From contig NZ_JALKCV010000012.1 in the NCBI RefSeq assembly GCF_023634065.1, forward strand, positions 1 through 64,000: a stretch of DNA of 64,000 nucleotides, written 5' to 3'. This DNA comes from Microbulbifer litoralis. GTDB taxonomy: Bacteria > Pseudomonadota > Gammaproteobacteria > Pseudomonadales > Cellvibrionaceae. Position numbers and translations under genes: made by a program. Shown in pieces: positions 40,040 through 49,210 of this stretch (its first letter is position 1; each line of letters opens with the position of its first letter). Below the pieces are notes generated by a model. It was not told the origin of the DNA. It saw only the letters and a program-made list of their open reading frames with translations, and made no database searches.

Positions 40040-40651
40040 ATGAGTACCGGGAAAGCGCGCATGACCCAGGCGGAGCGCACTGCCCAGTCGGATCGGCGGA
40101 TGTTCGACGCCGCCGTCCGGCTGATCGTGGAACAGGGGCCGCAGCGGGCCACCCTGGCGGATATCGGAACAGAGGCCGGCTACAGCCGCGGCCTCGCCGC
40201 CTACCGCTACAAGACCAAGGACGTGTTTTACAGCGCACTGATCGAGCACCTGCACAACCTGTGGTGTGGCGAACTGGACCGCGCCATCGCCGGCAGCAGC
40301 GGTCTGGACACCATCCTCGCCGCGGTCAGCGCGCTGCAGAATTTCGTGCAGACCGATCCGGATCGGCTGCGGGCGATGTTCAAACTCTATTACCACACCA
40401 TCGATCACCACTCGGATATGACCCGCAAGCTGCAGGAGATCCACACCAGCCAGCGCCGCCAGGCGGCCCGCTGGGCCAGCCAGTGCCCGCGGTTCGATGC
40501 GGAACATTACTCGGCGGAGGGTTTTGCCGAGCAGTATTGCGCACTGGTGTTCGGTGCCATTTACCAGTGGCTGGTCAACCCGCAGGCGATCGACCTGACG
40601 CAACTACTGGAGCGCTGCAAGAACAGCCTGCAACGGATTGCGCCGGGATAA
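40040..40651 (+). CDS. TetR-family transcriptional regulator
   Basis: A 203-residue repressor. The N-terminal helix-turn-helix is typical (MFDAAVRLIVEQGPQRATLADIGTEAGYSRGLAAYRYKTKDVFY, where helix 3 is the recognition helix); the rest is a helical ligand domain. It is divergent from the acyl-CoA dehydrogenase and 58 bp upstream of the GMC oxidoreductase, with which it may form an operon. The perfect palindrome between it and the dehydrogenase is its likely site, and an acyl-CoA or fatty acid a likely inducer. The start could also be the ATG 21 bp further in. Confidence 0.9.
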   Translation: MSTGKARMTQAERTAQSDRRMFDAAVRLIVEQGPQRATLADIGTEAGYSRGLAAYRYKTKDVFYSALIEHLHNLWCGELDRAIAGSSGLDTILAAVSALQNFVQTDPDRLRAMFKLYYHTIDHHSDMTRKLQEIHTSQRRQAARWASQCPRFDAEHYSAEGFAEQYCALVFGAIYQWLVNPQAIDLTQLLERCKNSLQRIAPG

Positions 40652-40709
40652 CGACAACCCGCAAGCAACCCGAAAGAACAGCCACAAAAAAACAATAAAC
40701 GGGGGCGGT

Positions 40710-42362
40710 ATGAGAGAAACACTGGAATTCGATTATGTCATTGTGGGCGGCGGCTCCGCCGGCTGTGTAATGGCCAACCGCCTCAGTGCCGACGGGCGCC
40801 ACAGTGTCTGCCTGCTGGAGGCCGGGCCGCCGGACAACAGTGCGCTGATCCGTATCCCCATCGGTATCGGCCTGCTGGTGGCCGGCGACCGCTACAACCT
40901 CGGCCACTACACGGAACCGCAGGAACGGCTCAACGACCGCCGCCTGTTCTGGCCCCGCGGGCGCACCCTCGGCGGCTCCAGCGCCATCAACGCGATGGTC
41001 TACATCCGCGGCAATGCCGGCGATTACGACGACTGGGCGCGCGCCGGCAATCCCGGCTGGGACTGGCGGTCGATGCTGCCGTATTTTCTCCGCGCGGAGG
41101 GCAACGAGCGCGGCGCCTGCAAGCTGCACAGTGGCGATGGTCCCCTGTCGGTATCGGACCTGCGCTACAAAACCGGTGCCGGCGAAGCCTTTGTACAGGC
41201 CGCCGCAGAGGCCGGTCACCCGCTCAACAGCGATTTCAACGGCGAACACCAGGCCGGCTTCGGCTTCTTCCAGGTCACACAGAAAAACGGTCGCCGCTGT
41301 TCCGCTGCCAATGCCTACCTGCACCCGGTGGCGATGCGGGACAACCTGACGGTCATCACCGACGCCCGGGCGGAGCGGATCCTGTTTCGCGCCGACACCG
41401 CCACCGGTGTGCAACTGCTGCGCGGCCCCAGAGTGGCGGCGCGGCGGGAGGTCATCCTGTGCGCCGGTGCGCTGCAGTCGCCCCAGCTGCTGCTTCTGTC
41501 CGGCATCGGCTGCGAACGACAATTGCGGCAACACGGCATTGCCACCCGCCTGCACCTGCCGGGTGTGGGCGAGAACCTGCAGGACCACCTGGACGTGACC
41601 CAGGTTGTTCGGGTCAACCGGCCCATCACCTTCAACAACGCCCCCTGGCCGCTGCTGAAGGCCGCCGCCAGCCTGCCGCAACTCCATTTCCGGAACTGCG
41701 GCATGCTGACCAGTAACGGCGCCGAGGCCGGCGGCTTCAGCAAGTCCTCCCGCGCCGGTGAGTTTCCCGACCTGCAGTTCCACCTGACCGCCGGCCCGCT
41801 ATTCGATCACGGCCGCGACCGGCGCTGGGGTTACGGCTACTCCCTGCACGTGTGCGGCCTGCGCCCGCAGAGCCGCGGCAGCGTCCGCCTGCGCAGCGCC
41901 GATCCCACCGACCTGCCGCGGATCGACGCCAACTACCTGCACAGCGCCGCAGATCTCGATGTGTTGATCGAAGGCGTACAACAGGCCAGCGAAATCATCG
42001 ACCAGCCGGCACTGCAGCAGTACCACCGGAAATACTGGCTCCCGGAGCGGCGCCTTCGACGGCGGCAAGAGGTGATCGACTTTATCCGCGCCCACGCGGA
42101 AAGCGTCTATCACCCCGTGGGCAGCTGCAGGATGGGCGACGATGCGCTGGCAGTCGTGGACCCGCAACTTCGCGTCCGGGGTATCGGCAGGCTGCGGGTC
42201 GTGGATGCCTCCATCATGCCGAATATCGTCAGCGGTAACACCAATGCGCCGACCATCGCCCTGGCCGAAAAAGCCGCCGACCTGCTGCGAAATAAAACTG
42301 CCAAAAGGCCTGCCAGATCCACCGATAGTCGCCCTGTATCGGCCGTGACAGGCAGAGAATGA
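40710..42362 (+). CDS. GMC-family FAD oxidoreductase
   Basis: A 550-residue glucose-methanol-choline family flavoenzyme. The FAD motif VIVGGGSAGCVMANRL, GMC signature 1 PRGRTLGGSSAINAM, signature 2 GALQSPQLLLLSGIG, the active-site His in YHPVGSCRMG and the Asn in SGNTNAPTIA are intact. These enzymes oxidise primary alcohols, either to a respiratory acceptor (choline/alkanol dehydrogenases such as AlkJ) or to O2 with release of H2O2. No signal peptide. GGGGGCGGT directly precedes the ATG. It lies between a TetR gene and a haem peroxidase, so an H2O2 link is possible. Confidence 0.92.
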   Translation: MRETLEFDYVIVGGGSAGCVMANRLSADGRHSVCLLEAGPPDNSALIRIPIGIGLLVAGDRYNLGHYTEPQERLNDRRLFWPRGRTLGGSSAINAMVYIRGNAGDYDDWARAGNPGWDWRSMLPYFLRAEGNERGACKLHSGDGPLSVSDLRYKTGAGEAFVQAAAEAGHPLNSDFNGEHQAGFGFFQVTQKNGRRCSAANAYLHPVAMRDNLTVITDARAERILFRADTATGVQLLRGPRVAARREVILCAGALQSPQLLLLSGIGCERQLRQHGIATRLHLPGVGENLQDHLDVTQVVRVNRPITFNNAPWPLLKAAASLPQLHFRNCGMLTSNGAEAGGFSKSSRAGEFPDLQFHLTAGPLFDHGRDRRWGYGYSLHVCGLRPQSRGSVRLRSADPTDLPRIDANYLHSAADLDVLIEGVQQASEIIDQPALQQYHRKYWLPERRLRRRQEVIDFIRAHAESVYHPVGSCRMGDDALAVVDPQLRVRGIGRLRVVDASIMPNIVSGNTNAPTIALAEKAADLLRNKTAKRPARSTDSRPVSAVTGRE

Positions 42363-42444
42363 AATGTACCGGAAAATGATTTTCCGCCAGCCTGGATTCC
42401 TGGAAAAAGCCAATACGCCATAGCACCGAAAAACAGTAAAGACA

Positions 42445-42479
42445 GCGCCCGATGCGGAACAAAAGAATCAATCGGGCGC
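42445..42479 (+). terminator. Hairpin after the GMC oxidoreductase gene
   Basis: GCGCCCGAT (42445-42453) and ATCGGGCGC (42471-42479), a perfect 9-bp stem with a 17-nt loop, followed by GGCTTT. The loop is long and the T run short, so termination may be partial. Confidence 0.4.
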
Positions 42480-42818
42480 GGCTTTAAACAACAATAAAAA
42501 CCGACGTACTGGCTGCAATTACACACCATTACCCGGCAAAGAAATTGCCGCTGAAGCTGTTGTAGACTCACCCCCGCCCGCGACGGAGACCGCGTACCGG
42601 TAGCGCGCACGCGTATCGGAAACGCGGGCTCCGGGGGCGATCTGATTTCTATCCGCCCGATTTCACCAGCCGGTAGCAGATTACGTTCCCCCGATTTGCC
42701 ACCACCCCGGCTGGAGCCTCGTGGTCCACCAAGAGACACCCTGCCATCAACGGCGGATAAGCGGATCCAATCATTTCGTGAGGTCGACGGAAAACCGAAA
42801 ACACAAGGAGAAAACATC
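42480..42818. other. Gene-free leader of the haem peroxidase
   Basis: About 340 bp with no supported gene; AT-richer around 42480-42560, where a promoter for the peroxidase is expected, but no well-spaced -35/-10 pair was found. Confidence 0.5.
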
Positions 42819-44189
42819 ATGAAAAGACCGCACGGTATGCGCTACGGACTCCCCGACCTGCTGGAGAGAACCTCGCGCGAGGAGGATGCCTGCCACGATC
42901 GTTTCCGCAGTCATTTCGGGCGTATCTGGGCCGCCCGCAGCGACCAGCCATTTGACGAGGAAGAGCTGGCCAAGCTCTCCACCCTGATGGAGGAAGACGA
43001 CGAAAATACCAGTACCGATACCGACACCCCGATTGGCCTCGCAATCTTCGGCCAGTTTATCGATCACGATATCACCCTGGATGCCACCACCCGGCTCGGC
43101 CACGCCGCGGGCAACCCGGAGCGGATCGAGAATTTCCGCACCCCGCGCCTGGACCTGGATTCCATCTACCTGGACGGCCCCGAAGCGAGCCCTTTCCTCT
43201 ACGACGGCCACCACCTGCTTGTCGGCACCGACAGGAACCCACTGGATGTACAGCGGGTGCATCGCAATGGTATTCCCTCCACCGCCATCATCGGCGACCC
43301 ACGCAACGACGAGAATATTTTTATCGTCCAACTGCAGAGCCTGTTTATCCGTTTCCACAACTTCGTCGTCGACCGGATTGAAGCCGGCAAGATCAACAAA
43401 CGCGACCTGCCGGATGCCGCAGATACCTTCCACCAGGCCCAGGCACTGTGCCGCCGCACCTACCAATGGCTGGTGGTCAACGAATTCCTGCCGGCAGTGG
43501 TGGAACAATCGGTGCTGGCCGACTATATCAGCGGCTTCGAATCCGGAAAGCTGCCCGGCCCGATAGACTGGGAAACGGCTCCCGCCATGCCGGTGGAGTT
43601 CGCCGGCGCCGCCTACCGCTTCGGCCACAGTTTTATTCGCCAGGACTACCGCCTCAACGACGTGGTGGCCGGTGACCTGTTCGCCTTCGACACTTTCTCT
43701 CCGGTCGAGGAATACATGAATATCGACTGGAAATACCTGTTCGACCTGGACGGCAGCAGCTACCTGAAAGCCAAGGCGATCGACACCAGGCTGGCCAGCG
43801 CTCTGTTCAACCTGCCCTTTGCGGAGCCGCCGCAGAACAACCTGGCGGCCCGCAACCTGATCCGCGGCCAGTTGACCTTCCACCTGCCGAGCGGCGAACA
43901 GACGGCCCGGAACATGGACCTGGAAGCGCAGGAAAAACACGTGGCCATCGCAGCGCTGGGCATGGACGAGACTCCGCTGTGGTTCTACACCCTGTCCGAG
44001 GCGGAGAGGAACGGCGGCAAACTCGGCCCGGTGGGCGGCAGCATTGTGGCCGGCACCCTGCTGCAGATGCTGCTGCGGGACGACGGCTCCTACATCCACA
44101 CCTGCAAGGGTTTCGCCCCCTGCGAGGTGTTCGGTTTCGATCCGGAACAGTCCGTATTCGCCGGCATTGCCAAAGCCCTGCAGGAATAG
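42819..44189 (+). CDS. Animal-type haem peroxidase
   Basis: A 456-residue protein of the peroxidase-cyclooxygenase superfamily. The distal site is FGQFIDHDITLD, with His83 next to Asp82/Asp84, one of which binds haem through an ester in animal enzymes. LFIRFHNF and the proximal region AAYRFGHSFIR (His270) are also present. AAGGAG lies 8-9 nt before the ATG at 42819. No signal peptide is visible although most relatives act outside the cell; a type I secretion signal or a cytoplasmic role is possible. The GMC oxidoreductase upstream could supply H2O2. Substrate unknown; bacterial members include lipid dioxygenase-like and peroxicin-like proteins. Confidence 0.88.
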   Translation: MKRPHGMRYGLPDLLERTSREEDACHDRFRSHFGRIWAARSDQPFDEEELAKLSTLMEEDDENTSTDTDTPIGLAIFGQFIDHDITLDATTRLGHAAGNPERIENFRTPRLDLDSIYLDGPEASPFLYDGHHLLVGTDRNPLDVQRVHRNGIPSTAIIGDPRNDENIFIVQLQSLFIRFHNFVVDRIEAGKINKRDLPDAADTFHQAQALCRRTYQWLVVNEFLPAVVEQSVLADYISGFESGKLPGPIDWETAPAMPVEFAGAAYRFGHSFIRQDYRLNDVVAGDLFAFDTFSPVEEYMNIDWKYLFDLDGSSYLKAKAIDTRLASALFNLPFAEPPQNNLAARNLIRGQLTFHLPSGEQTARNMDLEAQEKHVAIAALGMDETPLWFYTLSEAERNGGKLGPVGGSIVAGTLLQMLLRDDGSYIHTCKGFAPCEVFGFDPEQSVFAGIAKALQE

Positions 44190-44202
44190 ACAGAGGGAAT
44201 GG

Positions 44203-44226
44203 GAAGGGCCCGCTCTCGGGTCCTTC
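44203..44226 (+). terminator. Weak hairpin after the peroxidase gene
   Basis: GAAGGGCCCG and CGGGTCCTTC form a 10-bp stem with one mismatch and a 4-nt loop, 13 bp after the stop. No T run follows, so it is a weak terminator or an mRNA-stabilising hairpin. Confidence 0.4.
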
Positions 44227-44522
44227 TCCTACAGGTCAATGGCACACGCTCAATCGCGGCGGACCCCATGGCACGCTACCGGAACAGGACTTTCCTGCCA
44301 TTTGGCACACTTTGACACCGAACAACTTCCACCCCCGGCAATTTTTTTCCGGGGCTGCATCCAGATTCCCACCCCGCCCAGTCAATAACCCCGTTGGCAT
44401 GGACATTCGCCGCCGATCCGGTTCGCTCCGGCTCCGGGACGTGGCCGACCCGGGCATTTCGTGCTCCCATGAACCCGCCAACAATAACGACCGCCACAGG
44501 CGGATTTCACAACCCAGGCAAG
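44227..44522. other. Gene-free leader of the RND operon
   Basis: About 300 bp without a supported gene. A TTTGACA occurs near 44310 but without a properly spaced -10 box. Confidence 0.45.
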
Positions 44523-44531
44523 ATGAGACCG

Positions 44532-45707
44532 ATGAACAAGAAATACTTCAAAGCTGCCGCACCGGTCGCCGTGCTGGCAGTGGCTTTCGGGGCTGTCCAG
44601 TTGATGTCCGCCGCCAAACAGGCGCCCGAGAAAAAAGAGGAAGAGCAGCGCCTGGTATCGCTGGTGTACACCCAGGCGCGGGAACAGGCGGTCCATCTCA
44701 ATGTGCGCACCCAGGGGGAAGTTCGCGCGCATACCGAAATCGATCTCTCTGCCGAGGTGTCCGGCCGCATCGTCGCCATTTCCGATAATTTCGCCGAGGG
44801 CGCCGGCTTCGAGCCCGGCGAAACCCTGGTCCAGCTGGACGACGCCGATTACCGGCTCGCCCTGGCCCGCGCCAAGGCCGGTGTGGCACAGGCGGAAGTC
44901 CTGCTGCTGCAGGCCCGGGCGGCCGCCTCCATCAAGCGCCAGCAGTGGCTGCAGCTGAATCCGGACAGGGAGCCGACGCCGCTGCAGGTAAACCGGCCCC
45001 AGGTCGCGGAAGCGGAAGCCAACCTGCGTTCCGCCCAGGCGGAACTGTCGGATGCCGAGCGCGACCTGGCGCGCACCCGCATCGCCCTGCCCTACCGCGG
45101 CCGCGTGGCCAGCCGCGCGGTGGGCGTGGGCCAGTATGTCACCACCAACACACCGCTGGGCCGGGTCTTTGCCACCGACCGCATGGAGGTGCGGCTGCCG
45201 CTGACCGATGCGCAACTGCAGGAACTGGACCTGCCCATGGGCTTTGTCGCCGGCGAACAGAATCCGGGCCCGCAGGTCACCCTGTCGGCCCAGGTGGGCT
45301 CCCGGCAGCACCAGTGGCGCGGGCGCATCGTGCGTACCCAGGCCTCGGTAGACCAGCAGACCCGCCTGATCTACGCCGTGGCGGAAGTGAACGACCCCTA
45401 CGGTGCCGGCGCCAGTGACGGCGCCCCCCTGGCGGTGGGGCTCTTCGTGAGCGCCGAGGCCCAGAGCACCCGCGAGCGCCGCGCGGTGGTACTGCCGCGC
45501 GAGGCACTGCGCAACGCCGACAAGGTGTACGTGGTCGACGGGGATGATCAACTGGATATCCGCACCGTGGATGTCCTCTCCACGTCCGAAAACCGCGTTG
45601 TGGTCGCCTCCGGTGTCGCCGATGGCGAGCGCGTGGTGACCTCCACCGTCGCCAATGCCGTCGACGGCATGCAGGTGCAACCCATCACCCACCTGGCCCG
45701 CAAGTAA
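44532..45707 (+). CDS. RND efflux periplasmic adaptor (membrane fusion)
   Basis: A 391-residue membrane-fusion protein. An N-terminal membrane anchor (about residues 8-28) is followed by a barrel-sandwich/lipoyl half (TEIDLSAEVSGRIVAIS), a short alpha-hairpin (about 105-170), and beta-barrel and membrane-proximal domains (AVVLPREALRNADKVYVVDGD). It joins the inner-membrane pump encoded 12 bp downstream to an outer-membrane channel. An ATG at 44523 with AGG upstream is an equal alternative start. No TolC-like gene is present here, so the channel must be encoded elsewhere. Confidence 0.92.
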   Translation: MNKKYFKAAAPVAVLAVAFGAVQLMSAAKQAPEKKEEEQRLVSLVYTQAREQAVHLNVRTQGEVRAHTEIDLSAEVSGRIVAISDNFAEGAGFEPGETLVQLDDADYRLALARAKAGVAQAEVLLLQARAAASIKRQQWLQLNPDREPTPLQVNRPQVAEAEANLRSAQAELSDAERDLARTRIALPYRGRVASRAVGVGQYVTTNTPLGRVFATDRMEVRLPLTDAQLQELDLPMGFVAGEQNPGPQVTLSAQVGSRQHQWRGRIVRTQASVDQQTRLIYAVAEVNDPYGAGASDGAPLAVGLFVSAEAQSTRERRAVVLPREALRNADKVYVVDGDDQLDIRTVDVLSTSENRVVVASGVADGERVVTSTVANAVDGMQVQPITHLARK

Positions 45708-45719
45708 CGGAGTGCGCAG

Positions 45720-48700
45720 ATGAACAAGTTGATCGCATGGTGGGCCCGCAACAGCGTCGCCGCCAATCTGGCCATGGTGGGCATTTTCGTGGCCGGCCTG
45801 ATCGGGTTCTTCAGTATGGAGCGGGAAATGGACCCGCAGGTGCGCTTCCCGGGCCTGGAAATCCGCGTCGCCTGGCCGGGCGCCGCACCGCAGGAAGTGG
45901 AGGAGCAGATCGTCGCCCGTATCGAGGAGTCGGTCAGCGACCTGGACAATATCGACTGGGTGCGTTCCACCTCCTCCGAGGGCATGGGCGAAGTGTATAT
46001 CCTGGCCGAGACCTCGGTGGATTTCTCCCGCTTCATGAACGACGTCAAGATCCGCGTCGACGGTATCTCTTCTTTCCCGCGCGATATCGAACCGCCGCAG
46101 GTGCACCAGTGGGTCAACCGCGAGGAGTTTATCCGCGTGGCCGTCCACGGCGACCTGGGCGAGCGGAAACTGAAACGGCTGGCGGAACAACTGCGGCGCG
46201 AGGCCGCCACCCTGCCGGCCATCTCCATCGTGGAATTGTTCGGCACCCGCCGGGAGGAAGTCTCGGTGGAAGTCAGCGAGCGCGCGCTGCGCCGCTACGG
46301 CATGACGTTCCAGGACGTGGCCGATGCCATCCGCAACAGCTCCATCAACCAGTCCGCGGGCACCGTGCGCACCGAGGTGGGCGCCTACCAGCTGAAAGTG
46401 CGCAACCAGGCGGATAGCGAACAGGAATTTGCCGATATCATCGTGCGCCAGACCGACGACGGCGGCACCATCCGCGTGGGCGATGTGGCCACGGTGATAG
46501 ATGGCTTTGAAGACAACGAAATCCTCGCCACCCTCAACGGCGAGCCGGCGGTGCTGCTGCAGGTGATGAGCACCGAGACCATGGATATCGTCACCGCCTC
46601 CGAATCCATCCGCAAATGGATCGACGAGCGCGGCGAGACCCTGCCCCCCGGTGCGAAACTCACGCTGTGGACCGACAACGCCGAGGCCTTCGAGGGCCGG
46701 CTGGATACCATCGGTACTTCCGCCTTCCAGGGCCTGATCCTGGTGCTGTTGGTACTGGTACTGAGTCTGCGCCCGAAGGTGGCCTTCTGGGTCGCGATCG
46801 GTATTGCCACCGCCTACGCCGGCGCCTTCGTGCTGCTGCCGAGCGTCGGCGTGTCCCTGAACATGCTGTCCACCTTCGCCTTCCTGCTGGTGCTGGGGAT
46901 CGTCGTGGACGATGCCATCGTGGTGGGCGAAAGCATCCATACCGAATCCCACAACCCCGAACACCGACACGCGGGCGGCGGGCTGGACGCGGCCGTGCTC
47001 GGCACCCAACTGGTGGCCAAGCCGGTGATCTTCGCCGTCGTGACCACCATACTCGCTTTCCTGCCGTGGATTTTCATCTCCGGTTCCACCAGCGAGTTCA
47101 CCCGCCATATCACCTGGGTGGTGATACTGGCACTGCTGTTCTCGCTGATTGAATCCCTGTTTATCCTGCCGGCACACCTCGGCAACCTGAAACCGCGCAC
47201 CGAACTCGGCCGGTTCGGGCGCATGCAGAAACGCATCGCCGACGGCATCGTCCATTTCGCCCAGCACCGCTACCGCCGTATCGGCCAGTGGGCCGTGGAC
47301 CACCGCTACCTGACCGCAAGTATTTTTGTCGCCGTGCTGATGATCGGCTTCGGCCTGTTCGGCAGCGGCTGGGTCAAGAAAAGCTTTATGCCGGAGATCG
47401 AATCCGACCAGGTTATCGTCAACGTGACCATGCCCGAGGGCGCGCCCTACAGCCGCGCACTGGAAATCCTGGCCCAATTGCAGGACGCCGAGAAGCAGCT
47501 GGAACACGAAGTCAACGAGCGCACCGACGGCCAGGGTGCACTGATCGAGAACTGGTACACCCGCTCCCGGCGCGACAGCGTCATGGCCATCGTGCAACTG
47601 GCGCCGCCGGAAGTCCGCGAGATGTCGGCCAAGGACGCCGCGCTGCGCCTGCGGGAACTGATCGGCGACGTGCCCGACGCCAAGGAAGTGTCGGTACAGT
47701 ATTCCTTCAACAACAACGGCCCCGGTTTCGAGCTGTCCATCCGCCACCCGGACCTGGGCGTACTGCGCGAGGCCACCGCGGAGCTGGAAGACAAACTGCG
47801 TACCTACGAAAGTCTCTACGACGTGCGCAACAACCTGGAGGGCGCCTCTGAGGAAATCCGCATCGAACTCAAGCCCGGCGCCACCCGGCTCGGGCTGACC
47901 CTGGCGGACGTCAACCGCCAGGTGCGCCAGGCCTATTTCGGTGAAGAGGTCCAGCGCCTCCCCCGCGCCGGCCAGGACGTCAAGGTCATGGTGCGCTACC
48001 CGCGCGAATCCCGCCGCTCCATCGAGAGCCTGAAGGACTTCCGCGTGCGCACCGAAGACGGCCGCGAAGTACCGCTGCTGGCGGTGGCCGACCTGGAATA
48101 CGCGCCGGGTATCAAGCGCATCCAGCGCTGGAACGGCAACCGCGCCGCGCGGGTGATGGCAGACCTGAAAGACGACGTGCGCGGCGAGATCATGGAAGAC
48201 CTGGAAAAGAACTTCTTCCCCGACTGGGAAAAACGCCACCCGGGCATCATCCGCGGCGCCGTAGGCCAGGCCGAGGGCGAGAAGCGCTTTATCCAGGAAG
48301 TCCTGGGCCTCTACACCATGGCCTTCTTCGCCATGTACAGCCTGCTGGCGGTGGCCTTCCGCAGCTACTTCCAGCCGATCCTGATCCTGGTCGCCATCCC
48401 CTTCGCCTTCGTCGGCGCCATTCTCGGCCACGGCATCATGGGCATGACCATGGCCATCTTCAGCTACTTCGGCATCGCCGCCGCGGCGGGCGTGGTGGTC
48501 AATGACAACCTGGTGCTGATGGACCACTGCAACCGCTTGCGGGAGAGGGGGATGGAGCCGCTGAAAGCCATCGTCGAAGCCGGCGCAGCCCGCTTCCGCC
48601 CCATCCTGCTGACCACCGTCACCACCATCGTCGGCCTGATGCCGATGATGATGGAGCGCAGCATCCAGGCGGCCTTCCTGCAGCCGATTGTGGTGGCACT

Positions 48701-48860
48701 GGCGTTTGGGGTGTTTGTGGCCTTCTTTGTGACGCTATTGCTGGTGCCGGCGCTTTATGGGATTGGGGTGGATATTGGAGCTTTTGGTGCGCGCACGAGA
48801 GACCGCTTGAAAGCATTGCTTGCGGGAAAAATACAGGGCGAGGCTGCATCTGCAGAGTAA
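45720..48860 (+). CDS. RND-family efflux pump, inner-membrane subunit
   Basis: A 1046-residue proton-driven transporter with the AcrB/HAE-1 or CzcA-like plan: TM1 (NSVAANLAMVGIFVAGLIGFF) , a large periplasmic loop, TM2-6, a second loop and TM7-12. The proton-relay Asp pair is in LVLGIVVDDAIVVGE. It lacks the metal-pump motif as far as I can see, so export of organic compounds is more likely. GGAG precedes the ATG. Forms an operon with the adaptor; export of toxic lipid intermediates would fit the neighbourhood, but the substrate is unknown. Confidence 0.95.
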   Translation: MNKLIAWWARNSVAANLAMVGIFVAGLIGFFSMEREMDPQVRFPGLEIRVAWPGAAPQEVEEQIVARIEESVSDLDNIDWVRSTSSEGMGEVYILAETSVDFSRFMNDVKIRVDGISSFPRDIEPPQVHQWVNREEFIRVAVHGDLGERKLKRLAEQLRREAATLPAISIVELFGTRREEVSVEVSERALRRYGMTFQDVADAIRNSSINQSAGTVRTEVGAYQLKVRNQADSEQEFADIIVRQTDDGGTIRVGDVATVIDGFEDNEILATLNGEPAVLLQVMSTETMDIVTASESIRKWIDERGETLPPGAKLTLWTDNAEAFEGRLDTIGTSAFQGLILVLLVLVLSLRPKVAFWVAIGIATAYAGAFVLLPSVGVSLNMLSTFAFLLVLGIVVDDAIVVGESIHTESHNPEHRHAGGGLDAAVLGTQLVAKPVIFAVVTTILAFLPWIFISGSTSEFTRHITWVVILALLFSLIESLFILPAHLGNLKPRTELGRFGRMQKRIADGIVHFAQHRYRRIGQWAVDHRYLTASIFVAVLMIGFGLFGSGWVKKSFMPEIESDQVIVNVTMPEGAPYSRALEILAQLQDAEKQLEHEVNERTDGQGALIENWYTRSRRDSVMAIVQLAPPEVREMSAKDAALRLRELIGDVPDAKEVSVQYSFNNNGPGFELSIRHPDLGVLREATAELEDKLRTYESLYDVRNNLEGASEEIRIELKPGATRLGLTLADVNRQVRQAYFGEEVQRLPRAGQDVKVMVRYPRESRRSIESLKDFRVRTEDGREVPLLAVADLEYAPGIKRIQRWNGNRAARVMADLKDDVRGEIMEDLEKNFFPDWEKRHPGIIRGAVGQAEGEKRFIQEVLGLYTMAFFAMYSLLAVAFRSYFQPILILVAIPFAFVGAILGHGIMGMTMAIFSYFGIAAAAGVVVNDNLVLMDHCNRLRERGMEPLKAIVEAGAARFRPILLTTVTTIVGLMPMMMERSIQAAFLQPIVVALAFGVFVAFFVTLLLVPALYGIGVDIGAFGARTRDRLKALLAGKIQGEAASAE

Positions 48861-49210
48861 GGCGCTTTCGCTTCCCGGGAATGGCAGCACGAGAGCCCGG
48901 AGTGGAGAACCCCATGGCAGGTTCAAAACAGGGCTCTTCGTAAATTAGCGTGAAGCCACCGGCTTCATATTCAGGCCGTCGCAAATCTACACTGCTGATA
49001 TCCCTCGGAGAGCTGATCCCCAGCACAGCGCATAGTGCCCACTTACATCCGCGAATACCTTCTCACCAGTGCCCCTATCAAAGGGGCGATTATGCTATAA
49101 GCTCACATTTTCTCCACGAAGAGCCTGTTAAGATAGGAAAATTTTTCCAATACAGCGGATTTGCCACCAAGTATTGGCTCTCGATAATCGAAATTGGAGA
49201 AAAACTGACC
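48861..49210. other. Gene-free region, change in base composition
   Basis: 350 bp between the RND pump and the di-haem lipoprotein. Base composition falls from strongly GC-rich to near-balanced at about 48890 and stays lower through 52.2 kb. An open frame enters here from 48950 but the real start is the lipoprotein signal at 49211. Confidence 0.5.

Noticed and set aside
44382-48527. A 1381-codon minus-strand frame over the RND operon
   Set aside because: Antisense to two unmistakable genes (adaptor and pump); its His/Gly/Val-rich product has no recognisable domain.
48950-49210. N-terminal extension of the di-haem lipoprotein
   Set aside because: The extra 87 residues lack a ribosome site and precede an obvious lipoprotein signal peptide at 49211.
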